From the IMG/VR virus record IMGVR_UViG_3300037129_000078, positions 1 to 38,957 of that record: a stretch of 38,957 nt of DNA; one strand, written 5' to 3'. Below the pieces are notes generated by a model. The model was not told where the DNA came from. It saw nothing but the letters and a program-made list of their open reading frames with translations, and searched no databases. The translations under genes were made by a program, and so were the position numbers. Origin of the DNA: a virus. Shown here in pieces: positions 22,995 to 29,731 of this stretch. Positions within the stretch are counted from its first letter, which is position 1; each line of letters starts with the position of its first letter.

Positions 22995-24014
22995 ATGCAT
23001 AATATAAAAACATTTACAATAAAGTCAAACGAAGAAAAGACAATTCTTTTTCAAAGATCACCTCATGACAGGGAACATCCCTTTGTCATGATTAACAAAT
23101 TTATGTTTAGAGACAAAAATCTAACGATTGAGACTAAAGGATTTCTTGGATACTTACTTACACTTCCAGATACATGGAAAATAAATCAAAAACATTTATG
23201 TGAAACATTAGGTTTTGGCAAAGAAAAATTTTATAGAATGCTGAATGAATTAATTAAATTTGGATACTGCGAAAAAGTAAAAGTAAAAGATGAAAGTGGC
23301 AGATACATGTCTTTGCAATACTCATTTTCAGAAGAACCTAGATTCAAAAAAGAAGTACCACGTCCTGAAAAACCGGATACGGAAAAACAGGAGCTGGGAA
23401 AACAGGAGCTGGGAAAACATGAGACATATAGAATACATAATATAGAGAGTAAAGAAGAGAACTCTATAGCGCCTATCGGCGGAGAGAGATCTTCTTCGAA
23501 GGCTGACTTAATTCCTCCTGAAGCTTTGGAAATTGCTCAAGCCCTCTTAAACAAAATCCTTCTCATGAACCCAAAGCATAAGTTGCCAAAGCTTGATGTC
23601 TGGGCCAAGACTATCGACCTCATGATGCGAATCGACAAACGCACCAAGGAAGAAATCCTGGAGATCCTTGACTGGATCTTCAATGACCCATTCTGGAAGA
23701 CAGCTGTCCTCTCACCCGACAAGCTTCGAAAGCATTACGACACAATCCTCCTAAAGAAAATCAATGCCAAACCCAAAGACCTAGAGGAAAACCTTAAGAA
23801 AAAAGCTATCGACAAAGCCAATTTCAATGCTGCATGGGCAAAAAAACTTTACAAAGATCTCGAATCTCGATATCCAGAATTAAATAATTTTTTACAGGTA
23901 GCCTCTAACTGCGTATATCTCAAGCAGCAAGGAAAGTTCTCACCGCTTGGTTACGCAGAAAACGGATTTCAAGACCAATTAACCAGCTTCTTGAGAAAGA
24001 ACGGGATAAAATAA
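22995..24014 (+). CDS. Phage replication initiator-like protein with internal iterons
   Basis: 339 residues. Residues ~30-115 look like a winged-helix replication protein domain (FVMINKFMFRDKNLTIETKG, FLGYLLTLPDTWKINQKHLC, then a recognition helix GFGKEKFYRMLNELIKFGYC). Residues 124-143 are four five-residue repeats (EKPDT, EKQEL, GKQEL, GKHET) encoded by 15-bp DNA repeats followed by an AT-rich tract, as in lambda O. The C-terminal part (about 170-339) is helical and may recruit the host helicase. By eye, its bases 23510-23800 are richer in C and G than the rest, hinting at a separately acquired domain. No primase or helicase motifs are present. Confidence 0.75.
   Translation: MHNIKTFTIKSNEEKTILFQRSPHDREHPFVMINKFMFRDKNLTIETKGFLGYLLTLPDTWKINQKHLCETLGFGKEKFYRMLNELIKFGYCEKVKVKDESGRYMSLQYSFSEEPRFKKEVPRPEKPDTEKQELGKQELGKHETYRIHNIESKEENSIAPIGGERSSSKADLIPPEALEIAQALLNKILLMNPKHKLPKLDVWAKTIDLMMRIDKRTKEEILEILDWIFNDPFWKTAVLSPDKLRKHYDTILLKKINAKPKDLEENLKKKAIDKANFNAAWAKKLYKDLESRYPELNNFLQVASNCVYLKQQGKFSPLGYAENGFQDQLTSFLRKNGIK
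23366..23460 (+). other. Candidate replication origin: four 15-bp iterons and an AT-rich tract
   Basis: Four tandem 15-base units lie at 23366-23380, 23381-23395, 23396-23410 and 23411-23425. The middle two read GGAAAAACAGGAGCT and GGGAAAACAGGAGCT; the outer ones diverge. An AT-rich stretch with ATATAGAATACATAATATAG follows directly (23426-23460). Position inside the initiator gene and the layout match the lambda origin. Initiator binding is inference. Confidence 0.6.
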
Positions 24015-24018
24015 ATTT

Positions 24019-24198
24019 ATGGCTGAAGACATCTGCGATAAGTGTTTAGAACCCACGCTATATAGCACCAAATGGGACTCTTTTTACTGTCGTAAATGTA
24101 ACTGCTGGAAAAACGAAAAATGTAGTGACCCTAACTGCCATTATGAATGTCATAAAAGGCCAGATAAACCAATTAGAATTAAGACGATAAGAGTATGA
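24019..24198 (+). CDS. Small zinc-ribbon protein
   Basis: 59 residues with eight cysteines in 40 residues: CDKC (6-9), CRKCNC and CSDPNC, then HYEC. This pattern suggests one or two zinc-binding knuckles. The C-terminus is basic (KRPDKPIRIKTIRV). It lies four bases after the replication initiator and overlaps the alpha-CTD-like gene (ATGA). A replication or transcription accessory role is plausible; the family is not recognised. Confidence 0.65.
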   Translation: MAEDICDKCLEPTLYSTKWDSFYCRKCNCWKNEKCSDPNCHYECHKRPDKPIRIKTIRV

Positions 24199-24431
24199 AA
24201 TTAGATTGGAATGATTTAAAAATCCCCTATGGCATAAAGAATTCTCTTGTAGGAGCTTATTATACAGTCGAAAATCTTCTGGATCATTCTCCTAATGAGA
24301 TTTTAAAACTTAGAAATATTGGAAAAATTAAATTGTCAAAGTTAGTAAAAGAATTAAAAAATCATAAACTTTATTTGAAGATAAACAAACCCCCAAAAAT
24401 AAAGTATCGACGAATGAAGAGAATAAAATGA
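24195..24431 (+). CDS. RNA polymerase alpha-CTD-like protein
   Basis: 78 residues. The segment from about 8 to 60 follows the bacterial alpha C-terminal domain pattern: IPYGIKNSLVGAYYTVENLL aligns with the alpha helix 1 region and TVEELL turn, and DHSPNEILKLRNIGKIKLSK aligns with the EELLKIRNLGKKSL helix-hairpin-helix. The invariant Asn (K-N-S-L) and the N-x-G-K turn are present; the position of E. coli Arg265 is not Arg. A basic tail (KPPKIKYRRMKRIK) follows. In host polymerase this domain binds UP-element DNA and activators; a free copy could redirect or block such contacts. It overlaps both neighbours by four bases. Confidence 0.65.
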   Translation: MKLDWNDLKIPYGIKNSLVGAYYTVENLLDHSPNEILKLRNIGKIKLSKLVKELKNHKLYLKINKPPKIKYRRMKRIK

Positions 24432-25150
24432 AGTTTATCATCTACGGAAACCCAATACCTAAGAAACGTGCCCGTCATGCAAGACGCGGTAACTTCGTAG
24501 TCACCTATGATGAGCAAGACGAAGTTAAAAAAAATGTCACCAGACAATTTGAAATGATGTTTCAACAGAAGATTAATAGCGAAATTAAAGAAATCGTAAT
24601 AGAGGCATCTAAATTGGCTCAGGCTGTAAATTTTAGCTTAGACGTGTCATTCTACCTGCCAGTTCCAGTTAGCGAGTCCTATACGTCTAGAAATGCGAAA
24701 TTATGGGGTTTAGAACCACATAATAAGAAACCTGATCTTTCTAACATGCTAAAATTCTACGAAGATGCCGCAAACAACGTCCTCTTCCCCGACGATTCCA
24801 TGATCACTATCTGCACCATGACAAAAAAATATTCAAAAAATCCTCGCACGGAAATAGAAATTATGCCAAATAAAGAATTGAATCTATCTGATGATGCCAA
24901 AAGCGTTCTTAAGATATTTAGCCCAGATGACCTACAGGAGTTTATTGAAGATGCTAAAAAAATTACGTGCATGGATCTCCAAGGTATGGAAGAAGCTTCT
25001 ACAGATATTAAATCAGAATGGCTTCACTCCGCCACCAGCATTTTAACCAAGTTCTCACAGAAATATGCAGATAAAATTAAAAAAATATCTAAGTATAATG
25101 TTGAACAAAAAACAAACTTATGTCAAAAAAAAACCCATCTACTTTTTTAA
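24428..25150 (+). CDS. RusA-like Holliday junction resolvase with C-terminal extension
   Basis: 240 residues. Residues 1-135 fit the RusA family: the opening strand IIYGNPIPKKRAR, the metal-site motif KPDLSNMLKFYEDAA (101-115, with D103 and D113) and VLFPDDSMITICTMTKKY (118-135, with D122-D123). RusA enzymes cut four-way junctions, here likely those made by the exonuclease/ssDNA-binding recombination system or by packaging concatemers. RusA proteins are usually about 120-140 residues, so the ~100-residue helical C-terminal extension (SPDDLQEFIEDAKKITCMDL and beyond) is unusual. It overlaps the alpha-CTD-like gene start-to-stop. Confidence 0.85.
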   Translation: MKFIIYGNPIPKKRARHARRGNFVVTYDEQDEVKKNVTRQFEMMFQQKINSEIKEIVIEASKLAQAVNFSLDVSFYLPVPVSESYTSRNAKLWGLEPHNKKPDLSNMLKFYEDAANNVLFPDDSMITICTMTKKYSKNPRTEIEIMPNKELNLSDDAKSVLKIFSPDDLQEFIEDAKKITCMDLQGMEEASTDIKSEWLHSATSILTKFSQKYADKIKKISKYNVEQKTNLCQKKTHLLF

Positions 25151-25157
25151 GAGGATT

Positions 25158-25310
25158 ATGAAAAATCTAATTTTTACACTTCTCATTCTCACTTCCTGCT
25201 CATCATTTTCCTCTTTTTCTTTATCTGTCACAGAAGATGAAGGCAAAAAGCCAGAAGCAACACTCTCATTTACAGTTGAACCAGAAAAAATACCTATCCT
25301 CGAGGAATAA
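25158..25310 (+). CDS. Very small predicted lipoprotein
   Basis: 50 residues from ATG 25158 ([13 protein letters not shown] then C14). The LTS-C lipobox and short signal predict lipid attachment at C14. The mature 37 residues are Ser-rich then acidic ([20 protein letters not shown]). An AGAGG site precedes the ATG; a frame starting at 25065 would run antisense-like through the RusA end and is rejected. Small phage lipoproteins can be outer spanin subunits, but the Pro-rich composition of Rz1 is missing and no inner spanin is adjacent, so this is only a possibility. Confidence 0.55.
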   Translation: MKNLIFTLLILTSCSSFSSFSLSVTEDEGKKPEATLSFTVEPEKIPILEE

Positions 25311-25311
25311 A

Positions 25312-25449
25312 ATGCCACTCAAATCCGGTAAATCAAAAAAAGTCATTTCATCTAACATTAAGACTGAAATGCATGCAGGTAAACCACAAAAACAAGCAAT
25401 AGCCATAGCTTTCTCAAAAGCTGGTAAGTCAAAGAAGAAAGGAAAATAA
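25312..25449 (+). CDS. Small basic conserved protein (DUF6496-like)
   Basis: 45 residues, ATG 25312 after GAGGAA. The whole protein is the conserved pattern [20 protein letters not shown] then [20 protein letters not shown], which I recall as a small family (DUF6496) common in phages and some bacteria. It is very basic and probably binds nucleic acid, though no function has been established to my knowledge. It is tightly packed between the lipoprotein and the Lys-rich gene. Confidence 0.7.
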   Translation: MPLKSGKSKKVISSNIKTEMHAGKPQKQAIAIAFSKAGKSKKKGK

Positions 25450-25450
25450 C

Positions 25451-25669
25451 ATGCACAAAGCAATCAAAAAACTTGAAAAAACTCCCAAAAAAGCTGTTAA
25501 GCATCTTAAAGAAGATATGCATGAAGCTAGAGAGTCAATTAAAGATGATAAAAAACTTATCAAAACAGAAAAAAAACAATCCACCAATATCAAATCTCTC
25601 TTAAAGAAAGATGTGAAAATGGACAAAAAGATGGACAAATGTGAAATGAAGATGAAAAAGAAAAAATAA
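25451..25669 (+). CDS. Lysine-rich helical protein
   Basis: 72 residues, more than a third of them Lys. The sequence (HKAIKKLEKTPKKAVKHLKE, DMHEARESIKDDKKLIKTEK) predicts one long charged helix. It has no motif and starts one base after the stop of the basic protein at 25312-25449, so the two are probably translated together. DNA compaction or histone-like binding is possible from charge alone; unproven. Confidence 0.6.
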   Translation: MHKAIKKLEKTPKKAVKHLKEDMHEARESIKDDKKLIKTEKKQSTNIKSLLKKDVKMDKKMDKCEMKMKKKK

Positions 25670-25762
25670 ACCCAATTGCTAAAGACTAAATCATTCTATT
25701 TTACACGAGGTTTCGAGAGCTAATAATATAAATAATGGAAAGTAAATTTTCACCAGGTAATC

Positions 25763-25948
25763 ATGGCAATATCATATCAACCTAATGACAAAGATTATAA
25801 GACGTGTTCAAAATGCTCCAATGATATTCCTGTCGGTGATCATTACTTTCACGATGATTATTACATATGTTGCATTAACTGCTACATGGAATGTACTAAA
25901 GAATCTAGAGAAAACCTTCTTAAAGAAATGAAGGAAAAAATAACGTGA
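25763..25948 (+). CDS. Small zinc-finger-like protein
   Basis: 61 residues with CSKC (15-18) and CCINC (36-40) plus a nearby CTKE and several His residues (DHYFHDDYY), a four-Cys zinc ribbon in a very small protein. AGG is correctly placed before ATG 25763. It overlaps the next gene (GTGA at 25945). A weak promoter (TTTACA, 18 bases, TAATAT) may precede it at 25700-25729. No family recognised. Confidence 0.6.
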   Translation: MAISYQPNDKDYKTCSKCSNDIPVGDHYFHDDYYICCINCYMECTKESRENLLKEMKEKIT

Positions 25949-26280
25949 AATGTAAGCACTGCGGTAAAGCACATGATAGTTCTCAACATCGAAAATCTTT
26001 TGAATCATTGGATAAACTTTCTGATGCAGGATTTCCAACACACAGCAAGAAATACAAAGAAGCTCATCAAAAAGCCAACAAACAAGAAAAAGAAAAGTTT
26101 GGTAAAAAAGCCTTTGAAGCACTTGAAAAAATAGATAACAAACTCAGTAAACATGAACTTGCAGGCAAAAATACAAAGAGCGGAAAGATAGAGGTATCAA
26201 AGAAAGTACCACCTAAATTTCGCACCGAAGTGGCTTTTCATGAAAAAGTGGAAAACAAAGCGCTAAGGAAGAAGAAATGA
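25945..26280 (+). CDS. Small basic protein with N-terminal Cys/His motif
   Basis: 111 residues starting with GTG 25945 on the previous stop. The N-terminus MKCKHCGKAHDSSQHRKSFE looks like a C-x2-C zinc knuckle (C-x2-C ... H ... H); the rest is Lys-rich helix (KYKEAHQKANKQEKEKFGKK) with a basic end. It overlaps the ParB-like gene by four bases. Nucleic-acid binding is plausible from composition. Unknown function. Confidence 0.6.
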   Translation: MKCKHCGKAHDSSQHRKSFESLDKLSDAGFPTHSKKYKEAHQKANKQEKEKFGKKAFEALEKIDNKLSKHELAGKNTKSGKIEVSKKVPPKFRTEVAFHEKVENKALRKKK

Positions 26281-26750
26281 ACGATCAGCAATCATCATAC
26301 ATAGAATATATCAACCTATCCGATCTTACCCTACTCGAAACAAATCCTCGTACCATTTCAAGAACACAGATGGATAAGCTATGTGAGTCACTCAAAGCAG
26401 ACCCTGATTTTCTTCTTAAAAGGCCTGTTCTCGTCAATCATAAGACTGACACCTATCAAATGATTGTCTATGCAGGTAATCAACGTGTACGCGCTGCAAA
26501 GCAATTAGGGTGGAAAGAAATCCCCTGCTCTGTTGACAGAGATTTACCACAACATATACAAGACACAAGAGCGATTAAAGATAATAAAGAATTTGGTGAC
26601 TGGGACTATGATATCCTTGCTGATCTATACTCTCCTAATACTTTGCTTGATTGTGGTTTCCTGGAAAAGGAGCTAGGCCTTGAAACAGAACAAAAGAAAC
26701 CTAAAAAGAAAAAACCTAAAATTTGCCCTAATTGTAACCATGAGTTTTGA
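26277..26750 (+). CDS. ParB-like N-terminal-domain protein
   Basis: 157 residues. The protein is almost only a ParB/sulfiredoxin-type domain: YINLSDLTLLETNPRTISRT (10-30), VYAGNQRVRAAKQLGWKEIP (64-83, the GxxRxxA nucleotide site) and VDRDLPQHIQDTRAIKDNKE. It lacks the ParB HTH and dimer domains, so plasmid-style partition is unlikely. The C-terminus is a Lys-rich linker plus CPNC. Such single-domain proteins are common next to phage terminase genes, as here (three bases before the small terminase), and may act on DNA during packaging or modification. Chromosomal ParB domains hydrolyse CTP; that is not shown here. Confidence 0.8.
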   Translation: MNDQQSSYIEYINLSDLTLLETNPRTISRTQMDKLCESLKADPDFLLKRPVLVNHKTDTYQMIVYAGNQRVRAAKQLGWKEIPCSVDRDLPQHIQDTRAIKDNKEFGDWDYDILADLYSPNTLLDCGFLEKELGLETEQKKPKKKKPKICPNCNHEF

Positions 26751-26752
26751 TT

Positions 26753-27157
26753 ATGTCACGACCAGAAAAAGAAATAGATTGGGTTTTGGTAGACAAGCTA
26801 TTAATTGCTGGGTGTACCGGGACTGAAATATGCTCACATTTTGATATGCATCATGATACATTTTATCGTCGTGTTGAACAAAAGTATGGCACATCTTTCA
26901 CCTACTATCAGCAAGAAAAGAGACAAAGAGGCGATTCTTTACTACGCGCTAAGCAATATGAAAAAGCAATTCAAGGCGATAACACTATGCTTGTATGGCT
27001 TGGTAAAAATCGTATGAAGCAGAAAGAAACTCCTGATGAAAATAATATTGCAGAGAATATCAAACAGCAATATGAAATGTTAATGTCTCAGATTAAGTCA
27101 CTTCAGGGTGATCGTAAGATCGAAGAGATAAGTAATAAAGCAGAAGATAAGTCATAA
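26753..27157 (+). CDS. Terminase small subunit (putative)
   Basis: 134 residues from ATG 26753 (MSRPEKEIDWVLVDKLLIAG); a TTG two codons upstream is less likely. Residues ~10-50 form an HTH (VDKLLIAGCTGTEICSHFDM followed by HHDTFYRRVEQKYG), and the segment NTMLVWLGKNRMKQKE near residue 80 is characteristic of small terminases. The C-terminal ~40 residues are a coiled coil (IKQQYEMLMSQIKSLQ). Small terminases recognise the packaging site and hold the large subunit. The large subunit lies 820 bases downstream, separated by three leftward genes, an unusual split. The 3' end overlaps the leftward gene at 27103 by 55 bases. Confidence 0.75.
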   Translation: MSRPEKEIDWVLVDKLLIAGCTGTEICSHFDMHHDTFYRRVEQKYGTSFTYYQQEKRQRGDSLLRAKQYEKAIQGDNTMLVWLGKNRMKQKETPDENNIAENIKQQYEMLMSQIKSLQGDRKIEEISNKAEDKS

Positions 27158-27483
27158 TGAGTAACAGGCGTTGTCATTGCCTGAGGAGGTAAGTTTGTAT
27201 AGTTCTCCACCATCATATCAAGCATATTTAGCAATTCTTCTTTTGACGGTTGCGCTCGTTGTTCTTTATTTGCTACAACATGGTCCTGAGTATTCTTCGT
27301 AGTCATAATGATTTCACTACCATTTTCATCAACACGAAGGAAGTTATCAAAGTCATTGGCGAAGCACAGCAACTTACTTCCGCCATCAACTCCAATCTCT
27401 CCGCATTTGCAATAGACGAGATCGGTTGAATGAAAACTTTCGATGACATCGTGACATAGCTTACATTTTGCACGATTTTTCAT
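27103..27483 (-). CDS. Zinc-ribbon protein (DUF7695-like)
   Basis: 126 residues. The first 60 residues (MKNRAKCKLCHDVIESFHST, then LVYCKCGEIGVDGGSKLLCF) form a C-x2-C / C-x-C zinc ribbon; the pattern matches what I recall as DUF7695. A NDFDNFLRVDENG strand pair follows, then a helical C-terminal region. The gene points against the terminase genes and overlaps the small terminase tail by 55 bases. Function unknown. Confidence 0.7.
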   Translation of the reverse strand: MKNRAKCKLCHDVIESFHSTDLVYCKCGEIGVDGGSKLLCFANDFDNFLRVDENGSEIIMTTKNTQDHVVANKEQRAQPSKEELLNMLDMMVENYTNLPPQAMTTPVTHYDLSSALLLISSILRSP

Positions 27484-27489
27484 TTAATA

Positions 27490-27717
27490 TTACCTGGTTT
27501 TCCAAAAATCAACATCATAATTATTATTAAAAAAATTATTTATAATAATTGAAGTTATAACTGTCGTTTTTTCAAGTTTCATTATCTTAATGCAATACTG
27601 ACATGTTTTTCCGCTACGAATTTTAATTTTTCCAATTTTTTGATGTATTTCCAATTCATGACACCTGCATAACAATTTCTCATTACTATTTGAAAAAGGA
27701 ATGAGATTTCTGATCAT
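27490..27717 (-). CDS. Small Cys-containing hypothetical protein
   Basis: 75 residues. A CRCHE segment and a TCQYCIK segment supply four cysteines, spaced like a zinc site (LLCRCHELEIHQKIGKIKIR ... GKTCQYC). It overlaps the stop of the upstream membrane-protein gene (ATGA at 27714-27717) and ends six bases before the zinc-ribbon gene. The Asn-rich C-terminus (IIINNFFNNNYD) is low complexity. Coupled position supports it as real; no family recognised. Confidence 0.5.
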   Translation of the reverse strand: MIRNLIPFSNSNEKLLCRCHELEIHQKIGKIKIRSGKTCQYCIKIMKLEKTTVITSIIINNFFNNNYDVDFWKTR

Positions 27718-27944
27718 TTCTTAGAATCCTTAAGAAGATCATAGAATTTCTTGTTGGTTTCTTCTTGCATTTTCATAAAAGTTTCATATAGCTGATCAAT
27801 GCGTGAAGCGTGACCATCTAGTCGATTGCTTAAACCATCAACGCGAGTCCCGAGACTTTTAATGTCATTATCAAGTTTGTTGATCATGAACACCATAAGA
27901 GTTCCTAACACACCAATGATTGTAAAAACTTCCTGCCAATTCAT
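27714..27944 (-). CDS. Small membrane-anchored coiled-coil protein
   Basis: 76 residues. MNWQEVFTIIGVLGTLMVFM provides an N-terminal transmembrane helix, followed by a heptad-like helix (NDIKSLGTRVDGLSNRLDGH, ASRIDQLYETFMKMQEETNK). The layout matches the proteins at 9552-9764 and 34089-34268 (M-x-W start, membrane helix, charged helix), but detailed similarity is limited to the first 15 residues. AAAGGA precedes ATG 27944. It is divergent from the large terminase. Possible holin-like or envelope-attached role, not shown. Confidence 0.65.
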   Translation of the reverse strand: MNWQEVFTIIGVLGTLMVFMINKLDNDIKSLGTRVDGLSNRLDGHASRIDQLYETFMKMQEETNKKFYDLLKDSKK

Positions 27945-27977
27945 ATATTTTCCTTTAATTTAAATATTTTTTATTTT

Positions 27978-29279
27978 ATGTCATCTATTATGCAAAATCC
28001 CCTCGCTCAAAAGCAACTAGAATTTATCATTAATTCCACACGACATTGGAATCTCGCGCATGGTTCTGTGCGCTCTGGGAAAACTGTTGGGACACTATTT
28101 CGATTTATGCAGGCTTGCGAGGAGTGTCCTGACAGCCAGATTTTCATGGTAGGCCATAGCTCTGACACAATATATCAAAACGCTGTCCGCTTGTTGTTGG
28201 AGAGTCCCCAACTTGCTGTCTTTCGTCCTTTTTGTACCTGGTATGCGGGTAAGCGTCAACTCAAGTTTAAAGATAAGACAATACAAACGCTTGGCGCTAA
28301 AGATGAAGGGGCAATAGGACAGTTTCAAGGAAAAACTATGTCACTTGTCTATTGCGATGAAATGACATTATATCCAGAATCAATCATCGATATGATAGAC
28401 ACGCGACTATCAAATCCTTATAGCATGGGTTTTGCTAGTATGAACCCATCACACCCAAATCATAAACTAAAAAAATGGATTGACAAGGCAGAAAATGGAG
28501 ACCCAAATTATTACTCCCTGCACTTTACGTTGGACGATAACCCATATGTTGACGCGGCATATAAACAGCGTATTCGTGATAGCCTTTCGGGTTTATTTTA
28601 TAAGAGAAACTACCTTGGGCACTGGTGCCTCGCCGAAGGTGCCATCTTCGACTTCTTTAACAAGAAGATTCACGTTACTGACAGGCCACCAAATGCAGAA
28701 TACTATATTGCGGCGATTGACTATGGCTCAGTTAACCCGTTTGCATGTTTGCTCATTGGCGTTAACACGGGGAGATTTACACAGACAGGTAGGAAGTGGT
28801 GGGTAGATAAAGAATATTACTGGAACCCAAAAGCAATGCAGCGTCAGAAAGTTAACTCTGAGTTTGCTGATGATGTATACAATTTTCTTGAACCATATGC
28901 AGTCAAGCATATATACATTGACCCCTCTGCTGAGGCCTTTCAATTGGAGCTACGTAGACGCGGATTAAATGCTGAGCATGCAAATAATGACGTAGAGAAT
29001 GGCATACAGATGATGACAAGCGAGATGGCGAAGGGAAACCTTGTAATATGCGCTGAATGCGTCAATACTATACGAGAGATAGAAACCTATGTATGGGATA
29101 ATAAAGCGGCTGAAAGAGGCTATGATGAGCCAATTAAGAAAGATGATCACGCGGTTGATGCTCTACGTTATGCGATAGCAACACACAAGATACCAGACTT
29201 TAGAGCAGTCATACCAACTCATGATCCAGATGATTATTTAAGGACAAGATTTCAACCTACGCCTACAAGGAGATTTTGA
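27978..29279 (+). CDS. terL: Terminase large subunit
   Basis: 433 residues, the packaging motor. ATPase: Walker A GSVRSGKT (29-36), Walker B SLVYCDE (122-128) with catalytic Glu128, coupling motif FASMNP (152-157). Nuclease (RNase H-like): D248 in AAIDYGSVNP, D315 in IYIDPSAEA and D394 in HAVDALRYA. It cuts concatemers and pumps DNA through the portal. Neither the ATG at 27978 nor the one at 27990 has a recognisable Shine-Dalgarno; a TTGTAA-18-TATATT promoter may lie at 27920-27949, giving a short leader. The stop overlaps the GroES-like start (TGATG). Confidence 0.97.
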   Translation: MSSIMQNPLAQKQLEFIINSTRHWNLAHGSVRSGKTVGTLFRFMQACEECPDSQIFMVGHSSDTIYQNAVRLLLESPQLAVFRPFCTWYAGKRQLKFKDKTIQTLGAKDEGAIGQFQGKTMSLVYCDEMTLYPESIIDMIDTRLSNPYSMGFASMNPSHPNHKLKKWIDKAENGDPNYYSLHFTLDDNPYVDAAYKQRIRDSLSGLFYKRNYLGHWCLAEGAIFDFFNKKIHVTDRPPNAEYYIAAIDYGSVNPFACLLIGVNTGRFTQTGRKWWVDKEYYWNPKAMQRQKVNSEFADDVYNFLEPYAVKHIYIDPSAEAFQLELRRRGLNAEHANNDVENGIQMMTSEMAKGNLVICAECVNTIREIETYVWDNKAAERGYDEPIKKDDHAVDALRYAIATHKIPDFRAVIPTHDPDDYLRTRFQPTPTRRF

Positions 29280-29533
29280 TGAAATTAATTAAACCTGCGC
29301 ACAATTTCATTGTCTTGACTTTAGTTAAAGAGAAAGAGGAAATCATTCCCGGTAAATTGATTGTACCGACAAGTAATAACGGTACAAAGATATATGAAAT
29401 ACTTGAAATTAATGGTAAAGCATATAAGAAAGGCGCACATGTCTTGATTAAAGGCTATTCCAATCCAGTGGAGATCGAAGGACAGATATATTATATTGTA
29501 AATGTAGATGATATTTTAGCGGAGATTGTTTAA
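29279..29533 (+). CDS. GroES-like co-chaperonin
   Basis: 84 residues from ATG 29279, with AAGGAG at 29268-29273. The sequence follows GroES through its length: MKLIKPAHNFIVLTLVKEKE (first strand), a shortened mobile-loop region before GKLIVPTS (GroES GGIVLTGS), YEILEING (GEVLAVG), KKGAHVLI (KVGDIVIF), and the C-terminal VDDILAEIV (SDILAIVE). Host GroEL-GroES folds many capsid proteins, and T4 gp31 replaces GroES for this. The location between terminase and portal, ahead of the capsid gene, fits the same role. No GroEL gene is present. The stop overlaps the next ATG (TAATG). Confidence 0.7.
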   Translation: MKLIKPAHNFIVLTLVKEKEEIIPGKLIVPTSNNGTKIYEILEINGKAYKKGAHVLIKGYSNPVEIEGQIYYIVNVDDILAEIV

Positions 29534-29703
29534 TGGAAAATGAAAATTTAATCGAAATGGATTTAACTGATGTCATTCGTATTTTGGAAAAATCTACGCT
29601 TCAAGCTAACGAAGGAAAATATATCATAAAATTGATCTTATTTCTTGCTAAAAGAATAAAATGCTTAGAAGATAACCAGAATAACTCTGACATCTTGCCT
29701 TAA
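29533..29703 (+). CDS. Small hypothetical protein
   Basis: 56 residues, starting on the stop of the GroES-like gene. The text (MENENLIEMDLTDVIRILEK, STLQANEGKYIIKLILFLAK, RIKCLEDNQNNSDILP) is an amphipathic two-helix protein with no membrane segment long enough to be clear. Its stop lies within the portal promoter. Coupling to the co-chaperonin suggests joint expression; function unknown. Confidence 0.55.
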   Translation: MENENLIEMDLTDVIRILEKSTLQANEGKYIIKLILFLAKRIKCLEDNQNNSDILP

Positions 29704-29723
29704 TTAAATTTTTAATTTATAAG
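29695..29723 (+). promoter_or_regulatory. Sigma70-like promoter for the portal gene
   Basis: TTGCCT (29695-29700) and TATAAG (29718-29723), spacer 17 bases. Transcription would begin about 30 bases before the portal ribosome site. Confidence 0.6.
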
Positions 29724-29731
29724 AAGCTTTT

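Noticed and set aside
25065-25157. Longer start for the 50-residue lipoprotein
   Set aside because: It would place 31 residues before a clear signal peptide and overlap the RusA-like gene by 86 bases.
25266-25638. Leftward frames across the basic small genes
   Set aside because: They mirror Lys-rich codons as Phe/Leu-rich text; the rightward genes have ribosome sites and a recognisable family.
28095-29150. Leftward and out-of-frame frames inside the large terminase gene
   Set aside because: The terminase frame carries every catalytic motif; the others are shadows.
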